NCBI GenBank assembly: GCA_963677415.2
Contig: CAXXFJ010000019.1
Span: 28,674 to 92,673, forward strand
Length of the DNA stretch: 64,000 nt
Source of the DNA: JAQUTK01 sp963677415
GTDB lineage: Bacteria > Bacteroidota > Bacteroidia > Bacteroidales > JAQUTK01
Reading direction: 5' to 3'
Under the pieces are notes generated by a model that searched no databases, had not been told where the DNA came from, and saw only the letters and a list, made by a program, of their open reading frames with translations. Made by a program: the position numbers and the translations under genes. Of the stretch, positions 62,052-64,000 are shown one piece after another; position 1 is the first letter of the stretch, and each line of letters starts with the position of its first letter.

Positions 62052-62256
62052 TATTTATGCTTTGAGTTTTACGAATCAATGCGATATCATCGTTAATAGA
62101 GATGTAAATTCCAGTTCTACCTGATATGACATCTATACAGCGATTAAGAAAACGAACCTCTTCTTGCAAGTTCTTAACCTCCTCTTCTGATTGCATATGC
62201 AATTCTTTCTCTTGCTCTAAAGATCTCTTTAGATCTTCTATTTTCTGCTTATTCAT
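62023..62256 (-). CDS. Small coiled-coil prophage protein (77 aa)
   Basis: 77 residues. The first 45 residues form a probable coiled coil (KIEDLKRSLEQEKELHMQSE), followed by a short strand region (GRTGIYISINDDIALI). Function unknown. Confidence 0.55.
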   Translation of the reverse strand: MNKQKIEDLKRSLEQEKELHMQSEEEVKNLQEEVRFLNRCIDVISGRTGIYISINDDIALIRKTQSINNEICSEKQN

Positions 62257-62277
62257 AATCCAATAGTTTTATAGTTG

Positions 62278-62547
62278 TCATATTTTATTATTAGATAGAT
62301 TTCTTATTCCGCAATTGTTGTATGAATTGCATGTTGGGCAATGTTTTTTTATCGCCCTTCTTGTTTTTATTGTAACCAGCAATCTTTGAGCCCAATTTAA
62401 ACGATGATAAATGAAATAGTCACGAATACCACCGAGTTCATAGCGCGAATAGATATCAATAGCACAATTGCGTTCTATTTGATATATGTATCTATTCATT
62501 GAGTCCTGTATAGCTGATCTTATTAGAGAATACTGTGCGCTTTCCAT
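62278..62547 (-). CDS. Small Cys-containing prophage protein (89 aa)
   Basis: 89 residues, helical and basic, ending with CPTCNSYNNC, a possible zinc site. Overlaps the upstream membrane protein gene by 56 bases in another frame, a larger overlap than usual, so one of the two starts may be shorter. Confidence 0.5.
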   Translation of the reverse strand: MESAQYSLIRSAIQDSMNRYIYQIERNCAIDIYSRYELGGIRDYFIYHRLNWAQRLLVTIKTRRAIKKHCPTCNSYNNCGIRNLSNNKI

Positions 62548-62692
62548 TTTTTGAAAAATAGATGTTTTCCTTCATAACCTTAGTTTCCTTTGTCACCGTG
62601 TAATATTGTAATATAAGCACGACGAAAGCTAGGAAACTAACAATCGCTACAATCAGCAGCGTTATTATCGCCAATGCAGCCCAATCCATCAC
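62492..62692 (-). CDS. Small single-span membrane protein (66 aa)
   Basis: 66 residues with one long hydrophobic segment (LAIITLLIVAIVSFLAFVVL) and a polar C-terminal tail. Unknown; part of a series of small leftward genes. Confidence 0.5.
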   Translation of the reverse strand: MMDWAALAIITLLIVAIVSFLAFVVLILQYYTVTKETKVMKENIYFSKNGKRTVFSNKISYTGLNE

Positions 62693-62707
62693 TCGAATAT
62701 GTTATAG

Positions 62708-62812
62708 TCACGACCGACACAATTTATCAGGAAGATCTGAACGGTTAATGTCTGCTTGCTTTAACAGTGAATCTTTGAAGTAGATTTTAATTTCATCCCC
62801 TGATTGAAGCAT
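62708..62812 (-). CDS. Possible small protein (34 aa)
   Basis: 34 codons, MLQSGDEIKIYFKDSL to PDKLCRS, preceded by AAAGGG a suitable distance upstream. It fills the space between two leftward genes and reads like a genuine protein rather than random frame, but evidence is thin. Confidence 0.4.
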   Translation of the reverse strand: MLQSGDEIKIYFKDSLLKQADINRSDLPDKLCRS

Positions 62813-62824
62813 CCCTTTGTAGTT

Positions 62825-63460
62825 TTACCTTATTACATACACCTTTCGGATAAATTGGATAAGATCATCTTTACAATAGCTCCTTCCACTTTCAAGCCCT
62901 ATCTTATAAAGATCGCAGCAATCGAACGTCTTAAAACCTGCATTATAAAGTTTCCTCATTGCCTCAATACGCTCTACGTTCTTTGATGCGTTTGTCTCCA
63001 GCTCATCGTGCCCGGTCAATGTAAATCCAAAAGCAATATATTTTATCCATGATTTGTGCATATATTTGACTACTTGATCAACCCATTTACCGGCTATTTT
63101 TGTAAGTATCTTAACCGGAACATCGTTTTCCATTGCTATCATTACCGCTTCCCATGTCAAATCAGAACAATCACTTAACAAAGGATCAGTAGTAAATGAG
63201 AAAAATAAACCGTGTTCCTGTAATTCGGTTAAGTTCGCCTTTAGCTCTTTTTCAAAGATGCTAAGTGCATCCGATTCATTTTTGAAGCATTTCTTCAAAG
63301 TCGGGATATCTCCTCCAAGAGTTGCCTTACCAATTCCTTTTTTCAAGAAACAATAAGTACACCCGTTGGAGCATCCGACATAGAAATTACACGCCCAATA
63401 GCTATACTCACCTGCTTTTCCGCTAGGGTTATAAATTGCTTTTCCTTTAAATTCTTTCAT
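62825..63460 (-). CDS. Radical SAM protein, spore photoproduct lyase-like group
   Basis: 211 residues. The CxxxCxxC site is in VGCSNGCTYCFLKKG, with KAIYNPSGKAGEYSYWACNF before it and FFSFTTDPLLSDCSD and VKILTKIAG after, as in SplB-related radical SAM proteins carried by phages. It is much shorter than SplB (about 340), so it holds mainly the SAM core. Substrate unknown; DNA repair or nucleotide modification are reasonable ideas. Confidence 0.8.
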   Translation of the reverse strand: MKEFKGKAIYNPSGKAGEYSYWACNFYVGCSNGCTYCFLKKGIGKATLGGDIPTLKKCFKNESDALSIFEKELKANLTELQEHGLFFSFTTDPLLSDCSDLTWEAVMIAMENDVPVKILTKIAGKWVDQVVKYMHKSWIKYIAFGFTLTGHDELETNASKNVERIEAMRKLYNAGFKTFDCCDLYKIGLESGRSYCKDDLIQFIRKVYVIR

Positions 63461-63470
63461 GATTACTTAT

Positions 63471-63698
63471 TTATAATTCAACAATTTCTGATTTGAATTT
63501 TAGCGATAAGTGTAATGGATACCATACTTTCGCTCCCGTTATTGTGTTAATCCCATGAAACCATGTATCACCGTTATCAACTACCTCAAAGGAAGATATT
63601 GATGCCTCCCTAATATTTCCTCTCGTATTCTTATATGGAACAACATCCCCTATATTGAAAGGATTGTCTTCTGGTTTAAACTTAAATGTGTTTTTCAT
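63471..63698 (-). CDS. Small hypothetical prophage protein (75 aa)
   Basis: 75 residues, small beta-barrel-like pattern (FNIGDVVPYKNTRGNIREAS, NGDTWFHGINTITGAKVWYP), as in short Tudor- or SH3-like phage proteins. It lies 10 bases before the radical SAM gene. Function unknown. Confidence 0.55.
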   Translation of the reverse strand: MKNTFKFKPEDNPFNIGDVVPYKNTRGNIREASISSFEVVDNGDTWFHGINTITGAKVWYPLHLSLKFKSEIVEL

Positions 63699-63754
63699 TG
63701 TTTTACCTCCTTATCTTTTTTATCAGCTCTATGGTACCCAGATTTGACAATTCA

Positions 63755-64000
63755 CTAGGTTAATTTATTCGTATTCACTCCAGCACCGAATAAGGCGAAA
63801 TCTCCCAGCGCTGGATCTTCTGGAAAAACGCTTTTAAAATAGTTTGTTATCTCTGTTGCCGTTCTCATGTCCGCTTGTTTCCTCTTTGTAATGTCCAGGG
63901 CAATAGCTACCCTGTGAACATGTGTGTCCAGTGGAATAATGAGATCCTTAGGATCAATCCTATCCCACACACCCAAATCTACAATGCCATCCTTACGAAC
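63755..64000 (-). CDS. TIGR02757/DUF2400 family protein, C-terminal end (partial)
   Basis: Only the last 81 codons are inside the window; the gene continues past the right edge. DLGVWDRIDPKDLIIPLDTH followed by VHRVAIAL and TKRKQADMRTATEITNYF are the family's conserved end. The LDTHVHRV block resembles the VDTHVFRV block of EndoIII-like HhH-GPD DNA glycosylases, so a DNA-repair fold is likely. This family is usually chromosomal in Bacteroidales. Here it is next to phage-type genes, so it may be a phage-borne copy or mark the prophage's right part. Confidence 0.8.
   Translation of the reverse strand, partial: VRKDGIVDLGVWDRIDPKDLIIPLDTHVHRVAIALDITKRKQADMRTATEITNYFKSVFPEDPALGDFALFGAGVNTNKLT

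Overview
The window reads as a chromosome of a Bacteroidales bacterium, most likely Bacteroides or a close relative. Several promoters match the Bacteroidetes pattern (a TANNTTTG box at -7, sometimes with TTTG at -33), Shine-Dalgarno sites are weak or absent, and gene types such as DUF898, DPP-IV-like S9 peptidases, LytS/LytTR pairs and Bacteroidales phage proteins are typical of the group. Two unrelated blocks make up the window: a chromosomal metabolic island (1-32.5 kb) and a prophage (about 32.6 kb to the right edge, where it is still running).

The island (1465-28345, minus strand) is 20 genes with gaps of 45 bases or less and several 4-base overlaps, so it is probably one operon read from a promoter near 28372-28403. 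In reading order it encodes a 2[4Fe-4S] protein, a radical SAM enzyme, a DUF116-polyprenyl diphosphate synthase fusion, a prenyltransferase-like repeat protein and a class II terpene-cyclase-like protein with DADDTA. Next come three tandem secreted PQQ-like beta-propellers, an anchored fourth propeller, a Tat-type propeller and a Tat-type polyferredoxin, a NapH/NosR-like membrane iron-sulfur protein and a membrane-anchored propeller. The operon ends with a fused NuoE-NuoF-ferredoxin flavoprotein, a NuoG/GltD-like iron-sulfur subunit, a propeller lipoprotein, an FtsX-type ABC transporter, a GT4 glycosyltransferase and a last secreted propeller. Downstream lie a LytS-like kinase and a LytTR-type response regulator. 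The gene set suggests NADH-linked electron transfer from cytoplasm to periplasm coupled to making, modifying and exporting a cyclic isoprenoid. I know of no described pathway with this composition.

From 28.4 to 32.5 kb there are two membrane protein genes, a DPP-IV-like lipoprotein peptidase, and a patch of inverted repeats.

The prophage begins at a truncated tRNA-Arg copy followed by an intact tRNA-Arg(CCT) and a tyrosine recombinase. Four copies of a 28-base repeat built on the palindrome TTTTGCTTAAGCAAAA follow. Then come a leftward lysogeny block with a CI-like repressor and a rightward early block: regulators, a Rad50-like ATPase, RecT, a WalJ/YycJ-like nuclease, replication proteins, a helicase loader, a cytosine methyltransferase interrupted at a G8 tract, ParB-like proteins, an exonuclease and a RuvC-like resolvase. 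The late block carries terminase subunits, portal and a minor head protein fused to an ADP-ribosyltransferase-like domain. A leftward accessory block (58494 to the edge) carries a DUF1566 lipoprotein, an ADP-ribosylglycohydrolase, small unknown proteins, a radical SAM protein and the 3' end of a TIGR02757/DUF2400 gene. Major capsid and tail genes and the right attachment site are not in the window.
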